From Nyssa sinensis (taxonomy: Eukaryota; Streptophyta; Magnoliopsida; Cornales; Nyssaceae): a stretch of 64,000 bases of DNA. The stretch lies in assembly GCA_008638375.1 (NCBI GenBank), contig VIRR01000562.1, positions 124,001-188,000 of the forward strand, given 5' to 3'. The stretch's first letter is position 1. The number at the start of each line of letters is the position of its first letter. A program made the position numbers and the translations under genes. Shown piece after piece: positions 10,667 through 21,595 of the stretch. The notes under the pieces are model-generated. The model was not told the origin of the DNA and made no database searches. It saw only the letters and a list, made by a program, of their open reading frames with translations.

Positions 10667-11485
10667 TCGTCTCAATGTACAGACCTCGTGTCTGGTCCAT
10701 CTTAATGTACAGATCTCGTGTCTGGTCCATCTTAATGTACAGACCTTGAGTCTGGTCCATCTTAATGTACAGATCTCGTGTCTGGTCCATCTTAATGTAC
10801 AGACCTTGAGTCTGGTCCATCTTAATGTACAGACCTTGAGTCTGGTCCATCTTAATGTACAGATCTCGTGTCTGGTCCATCTTAATGTACAGACCTTGAG
10901 TCTGGTCCATCTTAATGTACAGATCTCATGTCTGGTCCATCTAAATGTACAGATCTTAAGTCTGGTCCATCTCAATGAACAGACCTCCTGCCTAGTCCAT
11001 CTTAATGTACAGACCTCGTGTCTGGTCCATCTTAATATATAGACCTTGAGTCTAGTCCATCTAAATGTACAAACCTCATATCTGGTCCATCTAAATGTAC
11101 AGACCTTAAGTCTGGTCCATCTTAATGTACAGACCTCATGTCTGGTCCATCTATATGTATAGACCTTAAGTCTGGTACATCTCAATGTACAGACCTCGTG
11201 TCTGGTCCATCTTAATGTACAGACCTCGTGTCTGGTCCATCTTAATGAACAGACCTTAAGTTTGGTCCATTTAAATGTACAAACCTTAAGTCTGCTCCAT
11301 CTTAATGTACAGACCTCAAGTCTGGTCCATCTAAATGTACAGACCTCATGTCTGGTCCATCAAAATGTACAGATCTCATGTCTGGTCCATCAAAATGTAC
11401 AGACTTCAAGTCTAGTCCATCTCAATATATAGACCTTGTGTCTGGACCATCTCAATGTACCGACCTTCATGTCTAGCCCATCTCA
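10667..11485 (+). repeat. 30-bp minisatellite, about 27 units
   Basis: From 10681 to 11460 there are 26 units exactly 30 bp long, with partial units either side. A typical unit is AGACCTCGTG TCTGGTCCAT CTTAATGTAC. Most units contain CAGAC-N5-GTCTG, so the RNA could form a row of short hairpins. The five loop bases vary (CTCGT, CTTGA, CTTAA, CTCAT) more than the stem. Because 30 is a multiple of 3, open frames with 10-residue repeats appear on both strands; these look like by-products. The array lies between integrase and the antisense exons. Confidence 0.97.
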
Positions 11486-12150
11486 TCAAAGTTACATGGT
11501 TATTTCTTAGAACAAAGGGGAAGGGATCAAACCCAGCTGCTCAGCTACATGACTGAGAGTATTCATTCAAACCAACAATTGTGATTCTAATTGCTCAAAT
11601 TCTTATCAATGAGTTCTGAAAAAGGGAACTGACTATCAAGGATCTTTTTCCATTTTATTATGAGTCTTTTTGTTCTGCAGTTAAGCTCAGGTTAAGCTCT
11701 GAGTAGTTAAAGTGACATATTACTACAAGACTTTCTGTTCGGCAATTAAGCTCTAGTTGGTTAGTTCCTGTATTGACTACCGTCCTTATTGCTCAGAGCA
11801 AGTTCATGATTCGAAACCCTTCCAATTTCAAGAGTCGGGCTTAGTTGCTTATTGTTACACTTTGGTTCAAAGTTATTACAAGTCATGAAGCTCGGAAGTC
11901 AGCCCATCATCCGTGGCCGACCGAAGAATGATATTTGTTCCCCGAACAAGTTTACCTACGTCAATTGTAAGTTTTAAAGGTCGAAACCCATTTGTACACT
12001 ACAGAACAGTGGTACATTGGACAATGCTTGATCAAACCGTAAAGGTTACAAATGTTCAATGAAGAAAAAAGGCAAAAAGCTCTGAAGAGAATAATTGTTA
12101 TTATAGTGATGGGTTACAAAAAGGAAAAGCAGAACTACAAAATATTTTCT
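11486..12150 (+). other. Element 1 spacer after the minisatellite
   Basis: Non-coding element sequence with short recurring pieces (TTAAGCTC, AGTTCATGA, GCTCGG). No domain is visible. It leads into the 3' end of the antisense exon. Confidence 0.5.
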
Positions 12151-12153
12151 TTC

Positions 12154-12551
12154 CTAAACTAAAGGACTGGCAGATGCATCATCATCATCACCATCATCAT
12201 CCTCCTCATCGCCATCTTCCTCATCAATACCCGACAGGTCAATGTCCGGGAACTTAGCAAGAAGTTTGGATTTGAAGTAGTTATAACCAAATTGCACAAA
12301 CCTATACCCCATCTTCTCCAGCTCGGTCTTCATCTTGACCTCGGTCTCAACCTTGGCTTCATTGACCTTCAGAACAAGGGAGGCCTAGAATGCGCTGATC
12401 TCCTCCTTCTGCCTCTCTAGCTCCTGAAGGAAGGATTCCCTCTCAGACTTGAGAGAATCCCTCTCTGACTCCATGATAGAGAGGGAATTCCTCATTTCCT
12501 TAAGCTCTTCCTCGGCAGCTAGACCCTGATGGCTCGCCTCTACCGAACTTG
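12154..12551 (-). pseudogene. Antisense ORF of element 1, 3' exon (coiled coil and acidic tail)
   Basis: The reverse strand reads GLAAEEELKEMRNSL, SIMESERDSLKSER, one in-frame stop after EEISAF, then FKSKLLAKFPDIDLSGI and a long Asp/Glu run ending in a stop at 12154-12156. The Glu/Lys/Leu-rich part should form a coiled coil. A splice acceptor (CAG) lies directly upstream at 12552-12554. The + strand of element 2 carries a matching exon with ESERDSL and KLLVKYPDFDLTGI. Both therefore carry the same extra gene opposite to gag-pol, as known for Tat elements such as Grande1. Its function is unknown. Confidence 0.75.
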
Positions 12552-13039
12552 CTGACCAAGTTACTAAAGTTACATTACTCAGAAGGCAGTTCTACAGAAC
12601 TAATAGTTCATAAATATCTTTGCTTATCTCAATCATAGGTCTGAGGGAATGAAGCCCACTTAAACGCTACCGAGAAGGGGGACTTGGGACAGTACCTAGT
12701 CAACTTAGCATCTATAACAACCCACAAAATTTTCAGAGTATTTTAATTCGGCAGGTCCCTGGGTATTGTGGAAATCTGCTTTGCTTGCTTTCAAAATATA
12801 CAAATGAAACCACTTATGAAAGGCAGTAAGCAATAGTACTCAGAAAATTGCTCAATCTCGGAAAGATCACAGTTTACCGAAAGTACACCAGAAATAAAGA
12901 AAAAATGCTCAGTCTTATTGATAATTCGGAATAAGTTACATCAAGCTTGGAGAGCCTACAACGAAAGCAAGATACAGAAACAAAAAGGAATCCTAGACTA
13001 CAGCTTAATCAGACAAAAGGTCGCTGGTCTGCTCCATTT

Positions 13040-13640
13040 CATCATCACTGTCCACAGACCCCATTTGAAAGGAAGGAACCCTCATTCGTTCTCCTCAAAT
13101 TCAGCATGGCGCCTTGGCCAGCTTAAGCAAGGGTCTCTGCCAAGAACAGAATGAGAGGAGGCACTCCACCATCATCATCATCATCAACAATCCAGGCCTC
13201 GGTGGCATCAAGGGAGTCCATTGCCTGGTAGGGAAGTCCTGGTCGGATACAAAGATGGACGAGAGGACCACTACCTCCACCGACCTGGCCTTGATAACAA
13301 AGGCGAAATACTGGATTGTTCCCAACCACAATTTAGTCGCATCCGACTTAAAGTGAGAATCATCAATCATCTCCGAACCCTTGATGGCAACAAAACCCTA
13401 CACAGATCATCGAAATATACAAGTTAGTAAAACAAAAAACATATATCCACACACATGTGCGTATATATATATATGTGTATATAATGCCTTCACCAGGCAC
13501 GCTGATTGAGATTAAAGCGACAAAATAAGAAGAAAAAAAATAAAAAGTCGAGAGTAGATAAAGCCCGAATAGTGGCAACAGGGGGAAGCTCCGGACGGCG
13601 GTGGTGTCTACGAAAATTTCGATCACCATGGTAAAATAGC
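13040..13640 (-). other. Possible 5' exons of the element 1 antisense gene
   Basis: On the reverse strand a TATA-like TCTATATATGC lies near 13690-13702. ATG in the context ACCATGG at about 13628 begins MVIEIFVDTTAVRSFP. A pyrimidine-rich tract ending GTGTAG follows near 13395, then an open piece GFVAIKGSEMIDDSHFKSD. The layout parallels the + strand start of the antisense gene in element 2, but the PF04195-like middle domain seen there is not found here. The exon assignments are inferences. Confidence 0.35.
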
Positions 13641-13885
13641 ATCTTAAAAGAAAAAAGGATGGGGAATGGGCGAAAAGTCTACCATCTTCCTGCATATATA
13701 GACGCCTAAGAACCACAAAGACCACACAGTCAAATCGTCGCAATGGTTGGGGTGGCTTCGAGAGCCCAAACAACGAAGTGGATCATTAAATGATGCACCA
13801 ACAGTCATCTTAGAATAGGAAAGGATGAAACATGTGGCCTCCTTGAAAGTCACAGCCTTAGTTACGCTTCTATCTCAAACTAAGG

Positions 13886-13901
13886 CTTGGGGGGGAGTAA
13901 C
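13886..13901 (+). promoter_or_regulatory. Polypurine tract of element 1
   Basis: CTTGGGGGGGAGTAAC lies directly before the 3' LTR. Element 2 has CTCAAGGGGGAGTAGC at the same place on its strand. It primes plus-strand DNA synthesis. Confidence 0.85.
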
Positions 13902-14495
13902 TGATATACCACAAAATGACACGACCAATCATTACTTGACGCATATACCTATAATTCAGCTCATGTTCGGCCAGTTTAGCTCACGCTCAGCCAGTTCAGA
14001 GCAAACCTACCGAACTTAAGGAGGCCAAGCACATACCTCCAGAGCAGATCCACATTCTTGACGAACTTACAAGTCCGAAGACAGACCTTCAGAATAACTC
14101 TCCACTATCAGGGGCTCATCACCGCCTTAACATCTACCGAGCAGATAATAAGGAAATAGTCTTTTACAAGGAAACTGCCACACATGGTTATCTCTATTTT
14201 TTGATACAAGGTCCAACAAGGTAATAGCTATCTCCGATGATCGAATCCCTACTATCATGGCTCCAAATCCTAATCAACTTAGGAAAGCCACAGCCTATAA
14301 ATTAAACCCTAAAGGTACGCTTTATTTTCATACTCATTATTTGGCTTTCATTACAGTCTTTCAATTCAATTTTATTAACTTAAGCATCGGAGCGGCTACC
14401 GTCGGAGCCAATCCGGTGGTCCTCTGATCTTTTTCTTTGAGTGTTCTTTAGGGAGCCGAGCTTGGATTACATGTGGGCCAAAAAGTGCAGCATCA
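13902..14495 (+). repeat. 3' LTR of Tat element 1
   Basis: 594 bp, 20 bp longer than the 5' LTR because the block CTCAYGYTCRGCCAGTT is tandemly duplicated near 13961-14000. It ends GTGCAGCATCA, followed by the target duplicate ATATG. Confidence 0.95.
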
Positions 14496-14543
14496 ATATG
14501 TATGTTAACTTTCGTAAAGTATTCTTTCAATTGGTATCAAAGC
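14496..14543 (+). promoter_or_regulatory. Resumed end of the split older LTR and its primer site
   Basis: After the ATATG duplicate the older LTR resumes and ends TTCTTTCA at 14529. TGGTATCAAAGC at 14532-14543 matches the initiator-Met primer site except for one base. GTTAAGTTTCGTAAAG (4293-4308) and GTTAACTTTCGTAAAG (14504-14519) are a short tandem repeat of this LTR, now split apart by element 1. Confidence 0.45.
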
Positions 14544-15042
14544 CTCTCAATTTCAACGCATGAAATACGCAAATATGAATTTCTACTATAAAACATGGTT
14601 CAATCAAGTGAAGTATGTAACTAAAATATCATTTCATACCTTTTATCTACACTCGTCAAAATCCTTTTGACATCAATCAATATGGTCTTTTACATCATAT
14701 TTTGTTAATTAGTATTGTCGTACAAGTAGTAATCAAAATAATGTTATATGCATTTATGCTTGTTTGTTAGATATCTTATGAGTTCAATCAATATCGAATC
14801 ATCCCAACGAAAGATCAACATTATGTATGATTGAACAACTGAGATGGTTTATATATATATATATATACACACTATATATATATATATATATATAAAACTA
14901 CAGACGTTTTCTCAAAGAGTGTTTTACATTTTTGTTGATAAAAATACCCTCCAAGGTATTAGCCAAGTTTTTGACTGCCAATTTTTGGAATCCATCACAT
15001 AACTATAGTCCATCGTGGAATTTTTGTGGGCGATTCGGTGAA
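14544..15042. other. Presumed interior of the older element; AT-rich
   Basis: No gag or pol homology is visible. It includes TA-rich microsatellite runs at about 14850-14893. The old element seems to be truncated. Confidence 0.4.
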
Positions 15043-18000
15043 AGGTCCTAAAAAAAATAGTAAAATTATTTTAAAGTCCATGCTTAAACAAAATTATCTT
15101 GAGATCTCTTATTTTTTTTGTGACTAAAATACCATCAATATATAAAGTTACCAAACCTGGGATCGTGAAATCTGATGTCTTAAAAAAGTTGTGCAAAATT
15201 TTAAAAATTCAATAACTTGTAATTATCAATCTGTTTTTAATAAAATTTATATATTTGGACTCTAATCAAGATCTATCAAATAACATTCATATTACATAAG
15301 AAAATTTGAAGAAAAAAAATCACATTCTGGACAGTAATATTTTACCTTTTACTAAAAACTCAATAAAGGTAAAATTTTACTTTCTTCAAAAAGTAATCAA
15401 ATTTTTGTTGAATTCCAAAATCAAAGTGAAAATTAACTATATTTGTCACGCCCCGAATTCCCAACTGAACCCGAGGACGCGACTGAACGAAACAAAAGAA
15501 GAAAATAAATAGACGAATAAATAAATAAATAACAATTTAACTAATTTAGATACAAGCCTACATACATTCCTGTTTTATAAAATTTCGGCAAATCCTCTTT
15601 TGTTTTTCGAGCCTTTTCCCCCCTGATAATCACAATACATCATATATATACAAACACATCACAATCTATCCTCACTTGATGGCCACAATCTTATCAAAGT
15701 TAAATATACATCGCCTAATTATACAACCAAAAATATACAACCATGATATAACATATATGTCATTGGGCTTAAACCCGTACATCACAAAACACGCCTCTCG
15801 GGCCAAATATCCATCTACAGTCAAGTCTCCTCCACTCGGCTAGACTTCCTCAAGTCTCAGGTGTCGGGAGTGTCATCTAAAATATGGTTCCCACGAATGG
15901 GTCAGCTCAACTGCTGGTATGGTACAATACTAATGTAAGGAACAAAATTAAGACGTGGCATGTGTAAGTGTACATGTATATCTACATGCCTCTCTAATCA
16001 TTCATATGATGTGATGGCAATTTATATAATGCATCCATACAAAATCAATATCACATTCATGAATTTCTACAATGCGATGTCAATATGCGTGACGCACACA
16101 TGCAACTCTATGTCACCCATGTCCCACTTCACGGTCCGCCCCCGTCAGCCCGTGGGTACTGATGTTGGCCAGAATTTGGGTTTTTCACTACAGGACCTAC
16201 GCCCTCATAATGCACAGCACCTCGAGCTGACCCACACTATGCTTTCAAGGAATCACACTATGCCAATATGCCATGATTTCATCATGCAATAGTACAGTTC
16301 AAATGAAACATCACTTTCATAAGCATATGCAACATGCTTTAAATAATGTATCATATTTAAGATCAACAATAGCATTTACATCACAAGAGTTCATCCTAAA
16401 TCTACATGTCATGCTCGATCAATCTCAACACTTACACAAATCCACATGTCACAATATCAACAATCCTTCTAAAACATAAATCACATATGATGACAACTCA
16501 AGAAGTAAATCACAATTCCCAAATAATCATAAAGAACACGGAAGCACATAAACAATCAACTCAAAGTGTCTCAAAGCAAGAACTCCTATGTGATCTTCTA
16601 TCATCAGATAAGCACAAAAATCATTCAAGCAATATGCACATCAATCCTAATTTAATCATATTCCTTACTTAGCAAAGTACCATACCTGATAGGGTTGGTC
16701 ACAACCCTACTAAGCTGTGTCCACTTTGTAATCCAATCAACCAGGTTAATCTTTAGTCCACGGTTCGAAAGTTGAAGAAAACACACCGACAGGTTGATCG
16801 AGTCGACCAGCCATTTTAAATCCAGTTTCATCAACTTCTTCAACCTTTTTCCCTCAAGCAGACGATGATCCTGACGAATTCTGTCCCTTAATCATCCCAT
16901 CCATCAGATATTGAAGAACTTTCCCTTCCTCTCATCAGATTACTGTCTAGTCCTCCATTATAGAGTCCTCGACTATTGTATCACTTTCCGTCATTCTCAA
17001 GTTCCTCCATTTTCTGAGTCAAAGCCCTCCAAAGTCTTAGTTTTCTTCAGTCCTCATTCAAATCTTAGAATGCATTAAGAATACTTAAAGAATACTGAAC
17101 AAGCAGCTCTCTGGATCCTTTAAAATCCCTTGTCACTTCACAAACCGCAGCATTCATAAAATCCTGAGTTGCATCAAAATCTATCATCCGAACCTCCATC
17201 GTAGCTGCTGTTACTATTTTTCTCAATTTTTCCAGATCTGCTACATCAGATTTTGCAAATCAACGACTCTAAGAACATCCAACTGAATCAATCCAATTCA
17301 ACTCAATACTGCCGCAACTCCTATCTATCACCGGAACCCATATCAGGCCCTTCACCGCCTCTGTACTTCCGTCCCCCCCTTGCTGCATCACTACATACCC
17401 ACAGCCACAATAACTGAACCCCCAACAGAACCCATCAAGCAAGGCAACTGACCCTCACTGTCCATAACAACCGCACCATTTCAAACAAATTATCAAAACC
17501 CAAATTCTGCATCATCTTCCTCAAACTGTAACATCATCATTCAACCCTCAATACACCCACACTGTAATCCTACAACCGTAAGTCACAACTTTCTTGGAAA
17601 GGAACCTTAAAACAGTCTCAAATTCCCCGATCATAGCCTCTACCTGTACAAGAAACCCAATACCCAATTGACTGAAGCAACCATCCATATACATATACTG
17701 CAGTCGTAAGGAAGAAATAGGCATCCCACTATTTCCTCCCCCTGATTCAGGCTCAATCGAGTCATCACCGCAGCCATCGAAAAAAAATCGCAACATCACA
17801 CACAATCTCGAACCACAAAACCGTAACATCCACTCACATAATTTCGAGCTATACAACGTCGTCTCTAAACACGGCCATGACCAAATCAGCAATCCAATTC
17901 ATCACAAAAATCGCAACTTCCTGAACCCAATAAGCCTGATGTTCACCTCTTTTCTCCACTCCAGCATATATCAAATACCTCCCAATTAATAACAACAATC

Positions 18001-19924
18001 CACCACAACAACAAAGCTACAAAACAGAGAGAAATTGAACATACCTGACATATCTCCAATTTGATTCTCACTTTTTCGATCTTCACCTGAACCATCCAAA
18101 AGCTGCTTCCATCACTCTGCTTCAAGCCCGAACATCCAGCTTCACTGATAATCGAATCTTATATATATACAAATCTACTACGCCAATTTTGTGGTACCTA
18201 ATCGATTCCAACCAGTTCCTCACAATTTCTTACAAACCCCAATAACACCTTCACTCATCTTCTTCAACGTTTCCCTCTCTATTTTTCTGTAGACCGAGAA
18301 AGACAACACTCTCGCGAACTCACAATGATGCCTCGGTCTGAGGCTGAGAAATGAGAGCCAACCGTTGGACAATCACAAAGCATAAGTTCGGTTCTAGTTG
18401 GGGATTCACTGTGCGACGATCGGAGCTCCCCTCTTTTGCATCGACTTTCTCTCCCTCTCCTCTTTCTCTCTTTCCTTTTCTTTTTCTCTCATTTTTTTTC
18501 TTGTTTTCACGCGACCTGCACCGCCCCTGTTTCCCATTTCTCTATCTCTCGATTTCTCCTCCCAGCAGCTTCCTCGAAGCTTCCCCTGATATTATACACA
18601 TAATTTATTTTTCTACTTTACCATATTACATATTTTATAAATATTTTATTCCACAAAATATTATAAAATGCTAGTAAATTTGTCATAAAGTCGGGGCTCA
18701 ATTTAATTATTTATTCACCAATATTGGGTCTCGTTCGGGTCCCATATTATATTCTTATAATTTATGATTCGTATCAATCCCATGGATTTATTCTAGCACT
18801 CGGTTAACCGGTTTTAGCTATTTTTTTTTTCGAGCCTATATCATTTTTAATGGCCTGGATTTAATTCTATATTTCTTAATAATTAAATCCCTCATGGCTT
18901 ACTATATTATGGGCTATCTCAAATTATTATCATCACAGAACCCTTTCTATTCATTCATTTATTTTTATTTTTTTCAAGTCTCTACAATATTAAACCAATA
19001 AATTAACAAGAAAATAGAGCGGGGGAGAAAATCATCAAATAAATAGGAAAATATAGGAAAAAATGAACTCATTATATTGTAAAATTTACATTTTTATACA
19101 CAGTAAAATTTAGTGAATATATAGTAATGTTTGATTAAGTGAACTCTTTCATTACATTTACCTGACCAAATGAATCAATGAACCAAACAACCTTTGTCAT
19201 TGACCAAAGAACCAACATTAAACCAAACCTATTTCTCCCTTCGTTAATTATTGACCTGTGAGTTTCTGACTTCAATGATTGCAATGGCTAGGGTGGTCAA
19301 CAACGAAATAGGGGGTTTAATGATAGTGGTGGTGATTTTTCGGCCAAAAATCTCGACATGGGGCATTCATAGAGTTCTCGGTTGGTCGAGCATACCTGAT
19401 GCAAACCATTATATTCATTCATGAAGTTTGATCTCGAGAATATTAGATAATGACTAGAAGAGGCATTTGGCGGTGGTGAGTTGTGCAATAGTGTGGTTAT
19501 GAGGGAAGGGAGACCAGAGCATGGCGGTGATGGTGAGATGGCAGATTGACCAAGACGGAAGTAGATCTGCTTACCAATGATGAGAGTGTTGATCGATCTG
19601 TGTTGGTAGAGACTACCCATCGATGATGATCTGTTGATGTTCATATATGTTTTTACAAATTTTTTTGGTCTGATAAGAATTGTGATTGAGAAAGGAAAGA
19701 AGAGGGCAAGCACTGATAGGATCGTGATAAAGAGTTTCACGATTTTGTATGGTATGTGTTGAAATTACATTAGGGCATTATTATCATTCATAAAAAAATT
19801 ATGAGTGCCATGTCATCGAGATAGACTTTAGCTAAAATTCTAAAACAATCGTGTCCTTTATCTTACACTTGAAAAAAGAGTGGACCTTAAAATAATGTAT
19901 CAGCTTGTCCAGAGACTTAAGACC
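15043..19924. mobile_element. TIR DNA element, copy 1, split by a solo LTR
   Basis: The left flank near 15043 (GGTCCTAAAA..ATTATTTTAAAGTCCA) and the reverse complement of the right flank near 19924 (GGTCTTAAGTCTCTGGAC..ATTATTTTAAGGTCCA) resemble each other. Inner blocks recur in a second copy at 37997-39675, such as AAAATTCAATAACTTG followed by AATCTGTTTTTAATAAA, and CATGTCATCGAGATAGAC. Without the solo LTR this copy is about 1.3 kb. The reverse-strand open stretch at 19297-19740 (147 codons) is in the interior and unrecognised. The superfamily is not determined. Confidence 0.5.
15444..18986 (-). mobile_element. Solo LTR of a long-LTR Ty3/gypsy family
   Basis: 3,543 bp. On the reverse strand it starts TGTAGAGACTTGAAAA and ends GGGGCGTGACA. 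A perfect 5-bp target duplication, ATATT, flanks it (15439-15443 and 18987-18991), and no internal region is present. This is the product of recombination between two LTRs. Its last kilobase (15444-16300) resembles, in reverse, the end of the LTR at 55836-59458: both contain the CAGCAGTTGAGCTGAyCC block and the GGCATGTG..ACATG text. It is a related but diverged family. Small ORFs within it are not convincing. Confidence 0.9.
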
Positions 19925-20424
19925 AATTAGCCCAATTTTGTTTTAAGATAATAAAAATTAGATAAGTTTGATAATAAAATAGATATATTCGACGTTATTT
20001 GTATTCCTTTTTTTTTTTTGGTATTCCATTTCGATTGGACTTTTTATAAAAAGTGGGTCTTAATCTTTTTTTTTTTAAAAGAAATATGATTCTTATTTCT
20101 CATTATATCTGAAAAGCACTATGAATCATGGTAAGTCTTCTTGAATTTATTTTTTATTTAATAGAAGTTGCTTGTTTTTGCTTTTGTCATTCATACAGTT
20201 AATTATTTGTTAGGGATCGTGGTACTCCTAATATATTGGTTGTACAGGTTTGTGTCTATTATATAAAAAAAATGGTATTTTTTACTTTTTGCTATAATTT
20301 CTTTTTTTGGAATTCTCAATATTTTTTTATATCTTTTATCTATCTTTTTTTTGGATGATTGCATAGCACTTTTGCGATTAATTTTGATGAATTTATTTCT
20401 AACTGTAAAGCAACTAATTGGTAA
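19925..20424. other. AT-rich intergenic sequence
   Basis: Long T and A homopolymers. The reverse-strand ORF at 20203-20469 is Lys/Ile-rich and of low complexity. Nothing identifiable. Confidence 0.5.
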
Positions 20425-20705
20425 TGTTAAAATAACTTGATATACATTGTTGGAACTATTTTCAAGCAACTTAAGCTTTTAAAGTAATTGATGATTTAAC
20501 ATGGTATCAAAGCTTCAGTTCTAATAGGTCTTGGGTTCAAGCCTCTCTTAATTTCTCACCCTATTACATTAGGGTTAATTTTATCTCGCCCTGTCTCTAT
20601 TCTCCACATACAAGACAGGGTTACAAGTCAAGGAGGGTGTTAAAAAAGTATGATATACATTGTTAGGCCAATTCTCTATCAGCTTAAGCAATTGGTGATT
20701 TAACG
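20425..20705 (+). mobile_element. TRIM/SMART miniature LTR retrotransposon
   Basis: 281 bp in total. LTR1 at 20425-20501 starts TGTTAAAATAACTTGATATA and ends GATGATTTAACA. The primer site TGGTATCAAAGC (20502-20513) follows at once. Before LTR2 (20638-20705) lies the purine tract AAGGAGGG. LTR2 starts TGTTAAAAAAGTATGATATA and ends TTTAACG. The target duplication GGTAA is perfect (20420-20424 and 20706-20710). The internal part is only 136 bp and cannot encode proteins, so it needed enzymes in trans. LTR lengths of 77 and 68 bp fit the TRIM/SMART class. Confidence 0.92.
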
Positions 20706-21329
20706 GGTAAAAACACATATCAACAATTTAAAAATAAATTTAATTTTGAGAAATTAGAAGTAAGTTTCAATTGAGTTGTTTTATACACTTTATTACAATT
20801 AACCTATTATAATGTTATAATTATCTTGGATGTATCAGTCTTTAGGATCACTTGTCGGGACCGAGGTCCAATTCGAGATGGCAGTTTCTACAGATGTGAT
20901 TTAGGTTCAAAGATCAGCACATGCACGCACATAAAACTAGGTAGAAGTCCCTCTCCTCCTATCGTTATACTAAAATAAAATTTCCATAATGGATTTCTAC
21001 GGTCAAGGTTGCCAGATGGATTACAAAATGCATGTTAATTAAAATATAATGATATGAGCAGAACTTCTTTAATTCAAAAAAAAAATATTAAGAGTTTCTA
21101 AAACCTCAAGTTGAACATTATATTTATTTTTCATGAAAAACCGAATTAAATATTATTCAAAAGTTGCATATAATCCTTTTTTTTTTTCAACCCATTGCAG
21201 CCCTTATTTGACTATTGAAGTTAAATTTAGATGATAAACATAGCAAATAATATAGCTATTGGTTCTTGGTATATTTTTCTATTTGTGTACACTGTTGTTG
21301 CTCTATTACCATCATAAGTGTTCATCTGC
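20706..21329. other. AT-rich intergenic sequence
   Basis: No ORF or recognised repeat. GC is locally higher near 20850-20960, without coding potential that I can see. Confidence 0.45.
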
Positions 21330-21595
21330 TGCAGAATACATTTTGGGGAGAATTCCTTGGTGCAGTAATCTTGGTTGATGATAATTCCATTCTAAGTTTA
21401 GCTTTTTAAGTCAAGCCCATCAAAGTCTTTGCAATATGTGTTGAATTTGTAGATGGACAAATAACTATTGACAAAGAACAAGGAAAATCAATGAAAGTTA
21501 TGGAAAATATGGATCCTACGGTTTATTATGATCTTTTTGCAAATCAATTTGGTGATGAGAAGCACTCTGCTATACTTGGAATCGTTTATCAGTAG
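21330..21595 (+). pseudogene. Unknown coding fragment, left piece
   Basis: The forward strand contains protein-like text with one stop: NTFWGEFLGAVILVDD, then VEFVDGQITIDKEQGKSMK and DPTVYYDLFANQFGDEKHSA. The text breaks off after ILGI near 21590, where an unclassified repeat begins. A possible continuation appears at 22544-22698 and 32868-32997. I do not recognise the family. Confidence 0.4.

Larger units (their letters stand above)
4318..14495 (+). mobile_element. Complete Tat-lineage Ty3/gypsy retrotransposon (element 1)
   Basis: 10,178 bp bounded by LTRs at 4318-4891 and 13902-14495 and by a perfect 5-bp target duplication, ATATG (4313-4317 and 14496-14500). The internal order is primer site, gag, protease, RT, RNase H, a second RNase H, integrase, a 30-bp minisatellite, antisense exons, and the polypurine tract. 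The second RNase H after the ordinary one and the CX2HX4HX4C-type gag finger are typical of the Tat lineage. I count about 36 substitutions between the LTRs (about 6%), suggesting an insertion a few million years old. Stops and frameshifts in gag and pol mean it is not autonomous now. Confidence 0.95.

Noticed and set aside
10572..11185. Long ORFs on both strands (156 and 181 codons) with 10-residue repeats
   Set aside because: They arise because the minisatellite unit is 30 bp and has few stops in several frames. No start context, homology or composition supports a protein.
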